NCBI GenBank assembly: GCA_003345555.1
Contig: PRDJ01000067.1
Location: 1 to 57,928 of the forward strand
DNA length: 57,928 nucleotides
Source of the DNA: Candidatus Thorarchaeota archaeon
GTDB taxonomy: Archaea > Asgardarchaeota > Thorarchaeia > Thorarchaeales > Thorarchaeaceae
Direction: 5' to 3'
The stretch's first letter is position 1, and each line of letters opens with the position of its first letter. Under the pieces are notes generated by a model. That model was not told the origin of the DNA and ran no database searches. It was given only the letters and a program-made list of their open reading frames with translations. Positions 17,355-26,325 of the stretch are shown here, piece after piece. The translations under genes and the position numbers were made by a program.

Positions 17355-18695
17355 CTACTGTCCACCTATTAAGTCGAGTGCCTCTTGAGCAGCCTCAGAA
17401 ACATAGTCATACTTGTCATGAAGCAAATTCTCTAGAGCTGGAATAAGGCTGGCGTTTGACACTCCTACCTTTCCAAGAGCCTCCGATGCACGCCATCTAA
17501 CATCCGGCTTATCATCGCCTAATGCATCCACGAGAGCAGGAATTGAAGTAGAAGCAGATGGACCCAGTTTCCCAAGGCTTAGTGCAGCTTCACGACGCAC
17601 AATGCTCTTCTCATCTGCCAGAGCATCCACCAATGCTTGGACAACTGAATCATCAGGAACTCCGATCTTGCCTAATGCTCTGGAAGCCTCTGCACGAATG
17701 TCAGTCCCTCCACTTTTCAAGGTCTCGATTAAAGTCGGAATTGCATCCACAGCCTCCTTGCCAATACCTCCAACCGTAGAGATTATTATAATCTTCATTT
17801 GTTTCTTAGCCCAGGGATATGAGGCCACTAATGCAGGAATTGCGTCTTTTCCAATTGACCGAAGCGCATCAGCTGCTTTTCCACGGACACTCTCAACTCT
17901 GTCCTTCAACAGTGAGGCAATAGAGCCGATTATCTTCGGGTCAGCTACTTTCATCTCACCCAAGGCTTCTATCGCTCCCTCCCGGACAACGGGATTCGGG
18001 TGGTTGATAACCTCTAATACGGATGGGATGGCTGGCTCACGAATCTGAACAAGGGTGTTTATTGACCTATATCGTACTCTCCAATCATCGTCTTCCAGAG
18101 TCCTGACTAGAGTTGGAATTGCCTCAGTTGAGCCCTTGCCGATTCTCTCTATAGCTTGAGCCGATGCTGTCCTTATGGTCCATCCTGAATCTGTCAGACT
18201 TTGTATTAATCTTGGAATCGCTTCGTGTGCACCATGTCCCATTCTTCCCAATGATTTTGCAGCTTCAGTTCGAACCTCTTCATCTTGATCATCGAGAGCT
18301 GCAACCAGGCTTGAAACAGCCACGTCTGATGCAATTCCTATTCTGCCCAGCGAGATTGCTGCCTCTTTTCTTACTGATACTTCTTGGTCAGTCAATAGAA
18401 TAGATAACTTGGGGATGGCGTCGACTGCACCCTCCCCGATTCTTCCAAGCGACCTTGCAGCTTCTCGACAGATACTCCAATCTTTATCCTCTAGGCAATC
18501 TACCAGTTTTGAAACACTGCTGGCGGCTTTTTCACCTAGTTCTCCCAAGGACAGTGCTGCATTGAATCGAATTGACCGAATGTCACTAGCTAGACACTCA
18601 ACTATCTCACCTATGATGCTTGAATCCTTCTCTGCTCTTGCTACAACTAGCTCGACTTTCGCATCACGCAAAAGGTCTTCCAGAGATGCCGACAC
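17355..18695 (-). CDS. HEAT-repeat (PBS-lyase type) protein
   Basis: A 446-residue soluble protein made almost wholly of about thirteen HEAT repeats of 31-36 residues. The repeat reads roughly AIPxLxxxLxDxxxxVRxxAAxSLGxIG, for example KEAAISLGRIG, TEAAKSLGRMG, REAALSLGKLG. There are no catalytic motifs. Such proteins are scaffolds. Its place between the transporter ATPase LivF and the acyl-CoA synthetase, with gaps of about 11 bases on both sides, is unusual and suggests that it holds the ligase or ATPases together at the membrane; that is inference. Confidence 0.9.
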   Translation of the reverse strand: MSASLEDLLRDAKVELVVARAEKDSSIIGEIVECLASDIRSIRFNAALSLGELGEKAASSVSKLVDCLEDKDWSICREAARSLGRIGEGAVDAIPKLSILLTDQEVSVRKEAAISLGRIGIASDVAVSSLVAALDDQDEEVRTEAAKSLGRMGHGAHEAIPRLIQSLTDSGWTIRTASAQAIERIGKGSTEAIPTLVRTLEDDDWRVRYRSINTLVQIREPAIPSVLEVINHPNPVVREGAIEALGEMKVADPKIIGSIASLLKDRVESVRGKAADALRSIGKDAIPALVASYPWAKKQMKIIIISTVGGIGKEAVDAIPTLIETLKSGGTDIRAEASRALGKIGVPDDSVVQALVDALADEKSIVRREAALSLGKLGPSASTSIPALVDALGDDKPDVRWRASEALGKVGVSNASLIPALENLLHDKYDYVSEAAQEALDLIGGQ

Positions 18696-18706
18696 TATGA
18701 TACCTC

Positions 18707-19420
18707 CTAAATCCCAAGATATACTCTCTTGATTCGAGGCTCCTTCTCGAGCTCTTCTCTTGTTCCACTCATCTCTATCTTTCCATCTTCGAGAACATAA
18801 ATGGTATCAGCAACTGCCATTGCCAATACTGCATCTTGTTCGACCAGGAGAGTTGTAGTCCCCTCTTGTTTTATCTGTAGTATGGCTTCAAAGATCCTGC
18901 TTTTCACCTTTGGCGCAAGTCCCAGTGAAGGTTCGTCCAGAAGCAAGAGTTTCGGATTGGCCATCAGTGACCTGGCAATGGCCAGCATTTGTTGTTCACC
19001 ACCACTCAGAGTGCCTGCTCGTTGTTTCATTCGTTCATGTAGTCTTGGAAAGATTTCAAACACGAAGTCCAAGAGTTTTGAGTACTTCGCTTTGTCTTTC
19101 AAAGTGAATGCGCCAAGCTGAATGTTTTCCATGACAGTCATATCATAGAACAGCCGTCTACGTTCTGGGCAATGAGCAATACCCCTTCCTGCAATCTCAT
19201 GTGCCTCCAGTTCGTCAATCCTTTCACCATTGAAGATGATTCTGCCGCGGTCTATCTCCTCCAGTCCCGATATTGCTCGAAGCAGAGTGGTCTTTCCAGC
19301 ACCATTTGGACCGATTACAGCATCTAGTGAATTGTCCTCCACTGTGAGATTAATCTCTTCGAGAGCTTTTGCTTTTCCATAGTAATGATAGACTTTCTTC
19401 AGCTCAAGCAAACCCTTCAC
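18707..19420 (-). CDS. livF: Branched-chain-type ABC transporter ATPase, LivF-like
   Basis: A 237-residue ABC ATPase. Walker A GPNGAGKTT, signature LSGGEQQ, Walker B LLLLDEPSLGLAP and the E-Q of VEQDAVLAMAVAD are all present; the last feature and the GLAP pattern are typical of LivF. I start at GTG 19420, overlapping the end of livG by 17 bases, because residues before it have no ABC character; TTG 19411 is an alternative. It forms the asymmetric ATPase pair with LivG. Family substrates include branched amino acids, amides and aromatic or alicyclic carboxylates. Confidence 0.92.
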   Translation of the reverse strand: MKGLLELKKVYHYYGKAKALEEINLTVEDNSLDAVIGPNGAGKTTLLRAISGLEEIDRGRIIFNGERIDELEAHEIAGRGIAHCPERRRLFYDMTVMENIQLGAFTLKDKAKYSKLLDFVFEIFPRLHERMKQRAGTLSGGEQQMLAIARSLMANPKLLLLDEPSLGLAPKVKSRIFEAILQIKQEGTTTLLVEQDAVLAMAVADTIYVLEDGKIEMSGTREELEKEPRIKRVYLGI

Positions 19421-20144
19421 CTCTGCCCAGATATGCCTCAAGCACAATCTTGTTGCTTGCGACCTCTTTAGGTGGTCCTTCTGCAATCAGCCTTCCTTGA
19501 TGCATGGCAATGACTCTGGGTACTAGTGTCATTAGCTCCCTCAGAACATGTCCAGTCATGAAAACGGTAACACCTTCCTCATGTAGCTGCTCAATCAGTC
19601 TGGTTATACCTGCACTCTCTTCATGAGCAAGACCGCTAAATGGTTCATCAAGAAGAAGAAACTCCGGATTTGTCCCAAGCGCCTTTCCTATTTCGAGTTT
19701 CCTCAGGTCCCCATGTGGCAAGATTACTGGAGGAAGTCTTGCTTTGTCTACTAAGCCAACTGACGCCAGAATCGAACTCGCAGCCGCATCTATTCCGACT
19801 TCTCCAAATGCCTCCCTTCCGCGAGGTGACAGGCAAGCAACTGAGATATTATCGAGAAGGCTGAGAAAACGAAACGAGCGAACCAACTGAAAGGTTCGAG
19901 CCAGCCCCAGATTGACAATCTGATAAGGTCTTTTTCCAGTTATGTCCACTCCGTTGAAACGGACGGAACCCGAGTTGGGTTTTTCAAACCCTGATATCAA
20001 CTGAAAAAGCGTGGTCTTGCCAGCTCCATTGGGTCCAATGAGGCCCAGAATCTCTCCTCGGTGTACCTCGAAATTGACATCATTGACAGCAGTCAGTCCG
20101 CCAAACTTCTTCGTTAGATTCTTTACTTCCAGAATCAGACCCAT
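19404..20144 (-). CDS. livG: Branched-chain-type ABC transporter ATPase, LivG-like
   Basis: A 246-residue ABC ATPase with Walker A GPNGAGKTT, the LivG-type Walker B LLLDEPFSGLAHEES and an H-switch-like TGHVLRE. The signature position reads LPHGDLRKLEIGKAL (normally LSYGxQR), the expected LivG-like slightly divergent form. Start ATG 20144 has GAGGAAGG immediately upstream and sits one base after the permease stop. It is the partner of LivF in the same operon. Confidence 0.92.
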   Translation of the reverse strand: MGLILEVKNLTKKFGGLTAVNDVNFEVHRGEILGLIGPNGAGKTTLFQLISGFEKPNSGSVRFNGVDITGKRPYQIVNLGLARTFQLVRSFRFLSLLDNISVACLSPRGREAFGEVGIDAAASSILASVGLVDKARLPPVILPHGDLRKLEIGKALGTNPEFLLLDEPFSGLAHEESAGITRLIEQLHEEGVTVFMTGHVLRELMTLVPRVIAMHQGRLIAEGPPKEVASNKIVLEAYLGRGEGFA

Positions 20145-20145
20145 C

Positions 20146-21126
20146 TTACCTTCCTCGTATCTTATCCCATAGATCCCGTACATGTTCTAAGAACGGATTC
20201 ATCACGCCTTCTTCAGAGAATCGGATAATAAGAATCAGAAGTGTAGCAAATATCAGTAACGAAGCTGCTGCTAGTGGCCTCAGGAACTCACTTAGTAATG
20301 TGAACAGGAATGATCCAACAATCGATCCATAGATTGTCGCAATCCCTCCAATAGAGGCCATTATGATTGCGTAGAAGGAGTAGAGTGGCTGATAAACAGC
20401 AGGATTTACCGCAGTTATGTCCAAGACGAAAAGAGCGCCTGATATTCCAGCAAATAGACCACTTACCATGAATGCGACAAGTTTGTAGACGGTTGTGTTA
20501 ATCCCTGCAGCGTCTGCGCCTACTTCATCATCTCTGATTGCTTTGAGGATTGTGCCAAGCCTCGAATCGACAATGGCACGCATAATGATCAATGAAGCAA
20601 CCATGAAAGCTGCCATGATATAAAATTCGACAAAGACGCTTCCGATATTGGGCAACGCAGAGATGCCCTCTGTACCGCCAAGCCAAGTCCCTGTTAAGAA
20701 CAGATTGTAGAGAATCAGCGCAAATGCCAGAGTCCCGAGAGCCAAATATGGTCCCTTCAGTCTTAGACATGGAATCCCTATTAGAAGACTGAATACCACA
20801 GCCCAGCCCGTACCAATGAAGATCGCAAGAAACCAGGGCGCTCCAACGAATTTTACAAATGCCGCTGTTACGTATCCTGATATCCCAAAAAAAGCTGCAT
20901 GCCCGAAGCTAACTTGTCCTGCAAAACCTGCTAGTAAGTCCCAGCTGGCAGCGAATATTGTAAGTATCATTGCAGTGATGACGATTCTTGCTAGATACTC
21001 CCTTCCAGTCAGTGGAACCAGTAGTAATCCCACTAAGCAGAGTAGTGTTATGCCACCCCGAAAGGAGAGAGCCCACACTCTGAAACGACTTAAGCGCGAC
21101 CGCCAATCGAACTGGAGTTTCATCAT
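20146..21126 (-). CDS. livM: Branched-chain-type ABC transporter permease, LivM-like
   Basis: A 326-residue permease with eight to ten membrane segments. The LivM signature around the middle is clear: LLAGFAGQVSFGHAAFFGISGY, followed by the EAA-like loop RLGTILKAIRDDEVGADAAGIN that contacts the ATPase, and GLFAGISGALF. Gene order livK-livH-livM-livG-livF with gaps of 1-3 bases or overlaps shows one transcription unit. The family imports amino acids or small carboxylates. Confidence 0.93.
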   Translation of the reverse strand: MMKLQFDWRSRLSRFRVWALSFRGGITLLCLVGLLLVPLTGREYLARIVITAMILTIFAASWDLLAGFAGQVSFGHAAFFGISGYVTAAFVKFVGAPWFLAIFIGTGWAVVFSLLIGIPCLRLKGPYLALGTLAFALILYNLFLTGTWLGGTEGISALPNIGSVFVEFYIMAAFMVASLIIMRAIVDSRLGTILKAIRDDEVGADAAGINTTVYKLVAFMVSGLFAGISGALFVLDITAVNPAVYQPLYSFYAIIMASIGGIATIYGSIVGSFLFTLLSEFLRPLAAASLLIFATLLILIIRFSEEGVMNPFLEHVRDLWDKIRGR

Positions 21127-21129
21127 TGA

Positions 21130-22023
21130 TTACTGCAGCCTCTTCTTTCCTAGCAGTCCTTGCGGTCTGACCAATAGCATTACAAGTATCACAATAAGCG
21201 GGACTATTTGAGAGAAACTCGGGCTTATGAGATAGTCAGTCAGTGTTGTTGCGTATCCCATTACATATGCACCAAGAATGCTCCCCGGAATACTGCCCAT
21301 ACCTCCAAAGATCGTTACTGAAAACGCAAGCAGAAGATATCCCCAGCCGATTCTCGGGGCGATATAATTCCCCGGAGCGTATAAGACTGCAGCAAACCCT
21401 ACAAGCAATGCTGATATCATTACACTAGTCATCATTACCATATCGGTGTTGATTCCAACGAGTTCCGCCGCTTCAGGATCTTGAGAGACTGCTCGAATCG
21501 ACTTCCCTATCGTCGATTTACTGATGAATAGGGTCACCAATGTAACTAGTATCACAGACCCAAATACCAACGCTAGTAACTGCGCTGGAAACGTTATTCC
21601 AAGGAGTGTGACGGTTCCTGGAACAACCGGCACAATGTAGTGAGTCTTTGGATCTCCTACGAATTTCACGAACTGTTCGAAAAAGAATGCCATTGCGAAC
21701 GTTACCAGCACGACGCCAATGTGCGATTTCTGTAGTGGCTTCATGAGACCCAGGTATGTGACTGCTCCAATCGTTACCACGGAGCTCAAACCCACAACTG
21801 CGGCTATGCCGAAAACAAGGGGATAGTATGATAGTCCAGGAATTGATGTCAAGAGATGGATAGTCCAATAGACTATGTAAGCTGTAATGAGGAAGAATGC
21901 CCCATGAGCCAGATTCAGCAGTCCTCCTACGCCGTATACCAGAGAGAACCCTAAGGCTAGGAGAGCCAAGAGGGCTCCTTGTATCGTGCCGAATATCAGT
22001 ATTTCTTCCAACAATATGCTCAC
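21130..22023 (-). CDS. livH: Branched-chain-type ABC transporter permease, LivH-like
   Basis: A 297-residue permease with about eight membrane segments. The LivH hallmark LVYGVGGLLNLAHGAFFLIT follows the first helix, the coupling loop reads TIGKSIRAVSQDPEAAELVGIN, and a G-rich segment FGGMGSIPGSILGAYVMG closes the transport core. It is separated from livM by 3 bases. A strong hairpin lies between it and the binding-protein gene, so it may be expressed less than the binding protein. Confidence 0.93.
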   Translation of the reverse strand: MSILLEEILIFGTIQGALLALLALGFSLVYGVGGLLNLAHGAFFLITAYIVYWTIHLLTSIPGLSYYPLVFGIAAVVGLSSVVTIGAVTYLGLMKPLQKSHIGVVLVTFAMAFFFEQFVKFVGDPKTHYIVPVVPGTVTLLGITFPAQLLALVFGSVILVTLVTLFISKSTIGKSIRAVSQDPEAAELVGINTDMVMMTSVMISALLVGFAAVLYAPGNYIAPRIGWGYLLLAFSVTIFGGMGSIPGSILGAYVMGYATTLTDYLISPSFSQIVPLIVILVMLLVRPQGLLGKKRLQ

Positions 22024-22068
22024 CTAACATTGAACCAGATGACTAGGAGTTGTTTCAAGACAAGAAAG

Positions 22069-22092
22069 CCCCCCCTATAAAAAAAGGGGGGG
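22069..22092 (-). terminator. Strong GC hairpin between binding protein and permease genes
   Basis: A perfect inverted repeat with 8-base arms (CCCCCCCT and AGGGGGGG) and an 8-base A/T loop lies 31 bases after the binding-protein stop and 45 bases before livH. On the minus strand the hairpin is followed by CTTTCTTG. Its position suits partial termination or RNA processing that would leave more binding-protein message than permease message, a familiar arrangement in ABC importer operons. The structure is seen; the role is inferred. Confidence 0.6.
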
Positions 22093-22123
22093 AGTCGTAT
22101 TCAACTGGTACCATGTCTGTAAC

Positions 22124-23509
22124 TTACGGGTTAATGCCCCAGGGCGGAAGTACCAATGGTGCTGTCACTATTGAGTCCGGATAGAGCAGACCCCCTGTTT
22201 TCACGACTTGCTTATGGCCACCTGCCTGCCATTGACACATCAGTGCCACGCTATAGATCTTGGGACCGATGTATCCCAGGAACAAATCATGACTCGAAGT
22301 GAAAGCAGTGTTTCCACCCGCAGCTTCGAACGGAGCAGTGATGTTCATATCTTCCAGATGGGGAATAATCAATGTCGAGTTAAACGACTGTGCTCGGTGG
22401 ATACCTTCTTTTAGAATGTACATGGAGTCATAGCTCCCTACTGCAGTATAGAGAGGTTCTGACTTGAACTTCGCAAGAAAGGCATCCCAGAATGGAATTG
22501 TCACTGCTGTCTTGTTGGTTCGGAGCGTGGACTGTAATTCGATTTCGTACTGACAGCCGCCACCGGTCTCGTTCCAATAGGAGTCAAGTTGGCTCATCAC
22601 GTCAATACCGGCCATGACAGTCTTTGGCTTTACACTAGCATACTGGGTACTCATGAGAATTCCACCCTGTGCAGAAATGATTGGAACTGTTATTTGAGCC
22701 CCCGCAGCATCAATCTGCTGCCAGTATGTTGCAAAGTTAGCAGCCTCAGCTGTAATTGGGTAAGGAACCTCCTTTACGACCGTCATATTGTATAACGGCA
22801 AGTACCCGTTGAGGAATTGACTCATACCCACAGTCCAATCGAGGTCTTCACGGATGATAGCGACTTTCGAAATAGTAGTGTTCAATACGGCACCCATGTA
22901 GCCCTTCAGATATATCAAGTACTTCAGAAGCGACATTGCTAATGAGGTGGAGTTAATTGGCATAGTACGGAAGAAGTACTTATAGACGGCATAGTTGTTA
23001 GTAACATTCGAACAGAATATATCGGTAGAAGCGCCTGTACCAAATAAGAGCATCTTCTCATCCATTACGATGTCTCTATATGCCAGCAACGATTCGGTCC
23101 TGAATCCGCCTATTATGAATTGGGCTCCATCTTCTGTGATAATCTTCGTTGCAGCTGCAGTCCCTTTAGATATATCAAGACTAGCATCAGCTTCAGCCGT
23201 GTCTTCTGCGACAAGTCCGAAGTAGTACGGTAGGCCACCAACGGTCACACCGCCTGCGCTGTTTATCTGATCGCACGCCAAATAAGCTCCCATCCATGCT
23301 CCTTCGCCCTGGATTTCAAACATAGGATCTAGGATTCCTACGACGATAATCCGTTCACGGGGAGTTCCAGCAGGAGCGCCAGGTGTGACTAGCTGACCTA
23401 TGACTACTGCACCATAAGGAGCAGCAGGAAGGAGTAGATATAGCCCGACACCTACGCCCGCTATTACTATGATGATGAGAGCTATGGCTAGGATTTGTTT
23501 ACTTTCCAT
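22124..23509 (-). CDS. Periplasmic-binding-type substrate-binding protein of Liv-like ABC importer
   Basis: A 461-residue extracytoplasmic binding protein. An N-terminal membrane anchor (about residues 6-28, QILAIALIIIVIAGVGVGLY) is followed by a type I periplasmic binding fold: IIVVGILDPMFEIQGEGAWMG at the start of lobe 1, LACDQINSAGGVTVGG, then AQFIIGGFRTESLLA. It shows several N-x-S/T sites, as expected for an exported archaeal glycoprotein. It is longer than typical LivK. It leads the operon behind a clear TATA box and a strong ribosome site (AAGGAG). The ligand is unknown; the acyl-CoA synthetase in the operon argues for a carboxylic acid over an amino acid. Confidence 0.9.
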   Translation of the reverse strand: MESKQILAIALIIIVIAGVGVGLYLLLPAAPYGAVVIGQLVTPGAPAGTPRERIIVVGILDPMFEIQGEGAWMGAYLACDQINSAGGVTVGGLPYYFGLVAEDTAEADASLDISKGTAAATKIITEDGAQFIIGGFRTESLLAYRDIVMDEKMLLFGTGASTDIFCSNVTNNYAVYKYFFRTMPINSTSLAMSLLKYLIYLKGYMGAVLNTTISKVAIIREDLDWTVGMSQFLNGYLPLYNMTVVKEVPYPITAEAANFATYWQQIDAAGAQITVPIISAQGGILMSTQYASVKPKTVMAGIDVMSQLDSYWNETGGGCQYEIELQSTLRTNKTAVTIPFWDAFLAKFKSEPLYTAVGSYDSMYILKEGIHRAQSFNSTLIIPHLEDMNITAPFEAAGGNTAFTSSHDLFLGYIGPKIYSVALMCQWQAGGHKQVVKTGGLLYPDSIVTAPLVLPPWGINP

Positions 23510-23570
23510 AGACTTCTCTCCTTCATCTCCTCTCCATCTGAGATGTAGTCGATTCTATAACTAAGGCTTC

Positions 23571-23580
23571 TATTTAAGCA
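23571..23580 (-). promoter_or_regulatory. TATA box of the importer operon
   Basis: On the minus strand the element reads TGCTTAAATA, centred about 66 bases before the binding-protein ATG at 23509. Transcription would begin near 23550, leaving a leader of about 40 bases that contains AAGGAGAG as the ribosome site. It is one of the best archaeal TATA matches in the window and would drive the whole seven-gene unit. Confidence 0.6.
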
Positions 23581-23773
23581 TTGGTGAATTTCTACTGCTT
23601 TTGCCCACACATTTGATTGAATTTCGGCAAAGAACCCTTTGAGCGAGCAGCAGGCGACTTAGCAACAGGCCTTGCGCCTGCACTGCCGAAGCATCTGTCC
23701 GAGTACTGTGGCTATTGATGTCGTGCTTATGCCTACTCCAACAAGACAATCATGAGACCGGCAAATCCTCGGA

Positions 23774-24658
23774 CTACTCTCGAGCTGGTTCCCATTCCGA
23801 AGGTATGTGCAATCGCGGTTCTTGCTTGTAGTAGGCCAAGACCTTTTCGAACTCATTGTTGACGTTGACAGTCATCCTTGCGACGCGGTCGTACAGCCTC
23901 AAGGTCTCTTTGTTTGGGCGTGGGTCACTCAGTCTGTGGTCTAGGAATCCCCAGCCCCCATCCCAAGGCAGAATCTCGATCTTGTTGAGAGATAGAAAGT
24001 CCCGCACGACATTTCCCCAGACGAACCAAGGTCCGTGCATGTCCATAATGCCGAATTTGTCAGGGTCAGCTTTTCCCGTGCGGTACATTTCCCAAGCCCT
24101 GCCGCCGGTGATAAATCCCTCTGGTGGAACGTCCAACGAGTCAAATGAGATGTGAAGGGCTTCCCTTTGAAACGAGTCGAGCTGAGAGTCTACCATTGTC
24201 CAACGTTTCAGTTTCGCATTCCAGTATTCGCAGACCCAATGATCCTCATAGTGGTCGGGCAAGAAATACGTGCCGAACCCACAGCGAGCTCTTGCTGGTA
24301 TGCCCTTATGCCGCAGTATTGTACAGAGAAGGACAGAGAAATCCCTGCAATTTCCCACTTGTCGCTTGTTCAAAGGTCTAGGTACAGTCAGCGGCTGGTC
24401 GTTCTCTTCGGACATGTGTGCAAGTTTCTCAACGACCGGGCGAATCTGGAGGGTGAGCTTTTGATGTTCAGTCAAAGCCAAGCCCATTCGTTCAGCCCAG
24501 AAGACATGGACCAAATTGCTTTGAACGACCTGACAAATCGAGACCATGTCGTCAGGAATGCCTGCCAGCATAGATGCATGGGTGCCAGGGTTAGTCATCA
24601 CGCCCGGGGTCGAGTAGAACGAGAGAGGATTCACGACTTGCCGCTGGAATCCGGGCAC
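23774..24658 (-). CDS. Transglutaminase-like cysteine protease-fold protein
   Basis: A protein of up to 294 residues with the transglutaminase core. The catalytic cysteine sits in GNCRDFSVLLCTILRHKG, the histidine in DHWVCEYW and the aspartate in WTMVDSQLD, in correct order and spacing for the archaeal and bacterial Transglut_core family. Such proteins are usually peptidases or amidases. No signal peptide, so it is likely cytoplasmic. The C-terminal 100 residues (after MYRTGKADPDKFGIMD) are conserved-looking but unassigned. Starts GTG 24658 and ATG 24598 are both possible, neither with a strong ribosome site. It is divergent from the dehydratase gene at 24824. Confidence 0.85.
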   Translation of the reverse strand: MPGFQRQVVNPLSFYSTPGVMTNPGTHASMLAGIPDDMVSICQVVQSNLVHVFWAERMGLALTEHQKLTLQIRPVVEKLAHMSEENDQPLTVPRPLNKRQVGNCRDFSVLLCTILRHKGIPARARCGFGTYFLPDHYEDHWVCEYWNAKLKRWTMVDSQLDSFQREALHISFDSLDVPPEGFITGGRAWEMYRTGKADPDKFGIMDMHGPWFVWGNVVRDFLSLNKIEILPWDGGWGFLDHRLSDPRPNKETLRLYDRVARMTVNVNNEFEKVLAYYKQEPRLHIPSEWEPARE

Positions 24659-24775
24659 TTAAGTCTGGGGGCGTTCTCCTCTCGGCGACAATCGGCACAT
24701 AGCGCATTCTTCCAGCTCTAGAACACGATGCGACACTAGAAATGAGCAAGAACCTGCATCTATCGAACGGGCTAA

Positions 24776-24788
24776 GAGCTAATATGTG
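24776..24788 (+). promoter_or_regulatory. Candidate TATA box for the second dehydratase gene
   Basis: GAGCTAATATGTG lies about 42 bases before ATG 24824, giving a predicted start of transcription near 24807 and a short leader. GGAG at 24811-24814 serves as ribosome site. Visual call. Confidence 0.4.
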
Positions 24789-24823
24789 TCCATACTCGTA
24801 CAACACGAACGGAGTAATCGCAT

Positions 24824-26287
24824 ATGCCACTCATGACAGGCAAGGAATATCGGGACAGTCTCAGAAAGAGGAAACCGCTCACGATATTTCTCCACGGAGA
24901 GAAGATCGAGAACCCTACTGAGCATCCAATAATAAAGGCATCAATAAACTCAGTTGCACTGACATATGATTTTGCTTCTGACCCTCAGTATCGTGACGTA
25001 ATGACCGCCAAGTCTTCACTGACCGGCAACACGATTAATCGCTTCTGTCATCTGCACCAAAGCACCGACGACCTACAGAATAAGGTTCGTATGTTGAGAC
25101 TGCTTGGCCAAAAATGTGGAACGTGCTTCCAGAGGTGCGTGGGCATGGACGCATTGAACGCGGTCTTCATCACGACGTACGAAATTGACCAGACTCATGG
25201 AACAGACTATCATGACCGGTTCACAGAGTATGTGAAGTTGGCGGAGAAAAAGGACTGGACCATTGACGGAGCCATGACTGACCCAAAGGGGGACAGGAGC
25301 AAGCGTCCTTCTGAACAGAGGGACCCCGATGTCTACGTCCATGTTGTGGAGCGACGAAAAGACGGAGTTGTCATTCGTGGTGCAAAGGCTCATCAAACCG
25401 GGGCCATTAATTCGCATGAACACCTCATAATGCCTACCGCCTCACTGCAAAGTGAAGATCGTGACTATGCCATTTGCTGTGCCGTCCCTTCAGACTCGCC
25501 AGGTATCACCTACTATTACGGGCGACAGTCGTCAGATATGCGTAGACTCGATGAAAGTACAGAGGGGGACATCGATTGTGGCAATCCGATCTACGGAGGC
25601 CAAGAATGTCTCGTTGTCTATGACAACGTGTTTGTACCGAACGATCGCATCTTCATGAACGGGGAGACCGAGCTCTGTGGAAGACTTGTCGAATCATTTG
25701 CGGCCTATCACCGCCAGAGTTACGGGGGCTGCAAAGTAGGCGTTGGAGATGTCCTAATCGGTGCAGCTGCTACAATCGCGGAGTACAACGGCGTCCTTCA
25801 AGCATCCCACATCCGAGAGAAACTCACAGAAATGACGCATCTGAACGAGACCCTATATTCCTGCGGCATGGCATGCTCGGCGTGTGGTACCAAGACTCCC
25901 GCAGGAAACTACCTTGTGGATATCCTGCTCGCGAATGTATGCAAACAGAACGTCACGAGATTCCCCTTTGAGATTGCCCGCATTTTACAGGATATTGCGG
26001 GTGGACTCTTCGTCACCTGCCCGAGTGCCCGCGAGCTGCGAAATCCACAGACTCGCAAGGTAATCGAGAAGTATTTGGCCGGGGCCGAAGGAGTTGACAC
26101 GGTGAATCGCATAAAGATGCTTAGACTGATCGAGAACCTCACCCTGGGAAGGGCAGCAGTTGGTTACTTGGCAGAGTCAATGCACGGTGCGGGCTCGCCT
26201 CAGGCACAGAGAATCATGATTCATCGTTTGTCGAATATCGAAGAGAAGAAGAAGATGGCCAAACAGCTGGCACAAATCGAGGAATAG
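24824..26287 (+). CDS. abfD: 4-hydroxybutyryl-CoA dehydratase / vinylacetyl-CoA isomerase
   Basis: A 487-residue AbfD-family enzyme that dehydrates 4-hydroxybutyryl-CoA to crotonyl-CoA by a ketyl-radical route using FAD and one [4Fe-4S] cluster. All cluster ligands are present with the spacing of the clostridial enzyme: C101 and C105 (CFQRC), H296 and C303 (HRQSYGGC), compared with C99, C103, H292 and C299. The family motifs MTDPKGDRS (about 151-159) and AHQTGAINSHEH (189-200) are intact, so this is the more canonical of the two paralogs. In archaea the enzyme acts in the hydroxypropionate/dicarboxylate-4-hydroxybutyrate cycles or in 4-aminobutyrate fermentation; no other cycle gene is in view. 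Confidence 0.92.
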   Translation: MPLMTGKEYRDSLRKRKPLTIFLHGEKIENPTEHPIIKASINSVALTYDFASDPQYRDVMTAKSSLTGNTINRFCHLHQSTDDLQNKVRMLRLLGQKCGTCFQRCVGMDALNAVFITTYEIDQTHGTDYHDRFTEYVKLAEKKDWTIDGAMTDPKGDRSKRPSEQRDPDVYVHVVERRKDGVVIRGAKAHQTGAINSHEHLIMPTASLQSEDRDYAICCAVPSDSPGITYYYGRQSSDMRRLDESTEGDIDCGNPIYGGQECLVVYDNVFVPNDRIFMNGETELCGRLVESFAAYHRQSYGGCKVGVGDVLIGAAATIAEYNGVLQASHIREKLTEMTHLNETLYSCGMACSACGTKTPAGNYLVDILLANVCKQNVTRFPFEIARILQDIAGGLFVTCPSARELRNPQTRKVIEKYLAGAEGVDTVNRIKMLRLIENLTLGRAAVGYLAESMHGAGSPQAQRIMIHRLSNIEEKKKMAKQLAQIEE

Positions 26288-26325
26288 TATTCTCCAACTG
26301 ATATCTGACTCTGAGGTCTTCAGGT

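Noticed and set aside
23666..23680. Hairpin CAGGC-CTTGC-GCCTG after the transglutaminase gene
   Set aside because: Only a 5-base stem, no T tract after it, and over 90 bases from the stop codon, so I did not call it a terminator.
26288..26325. Strong promoter for the leucine-rich repeat gene
   Set aside because: No clear TATA element in the 38-base gap; read-through from the dehydratase gene is simpler.
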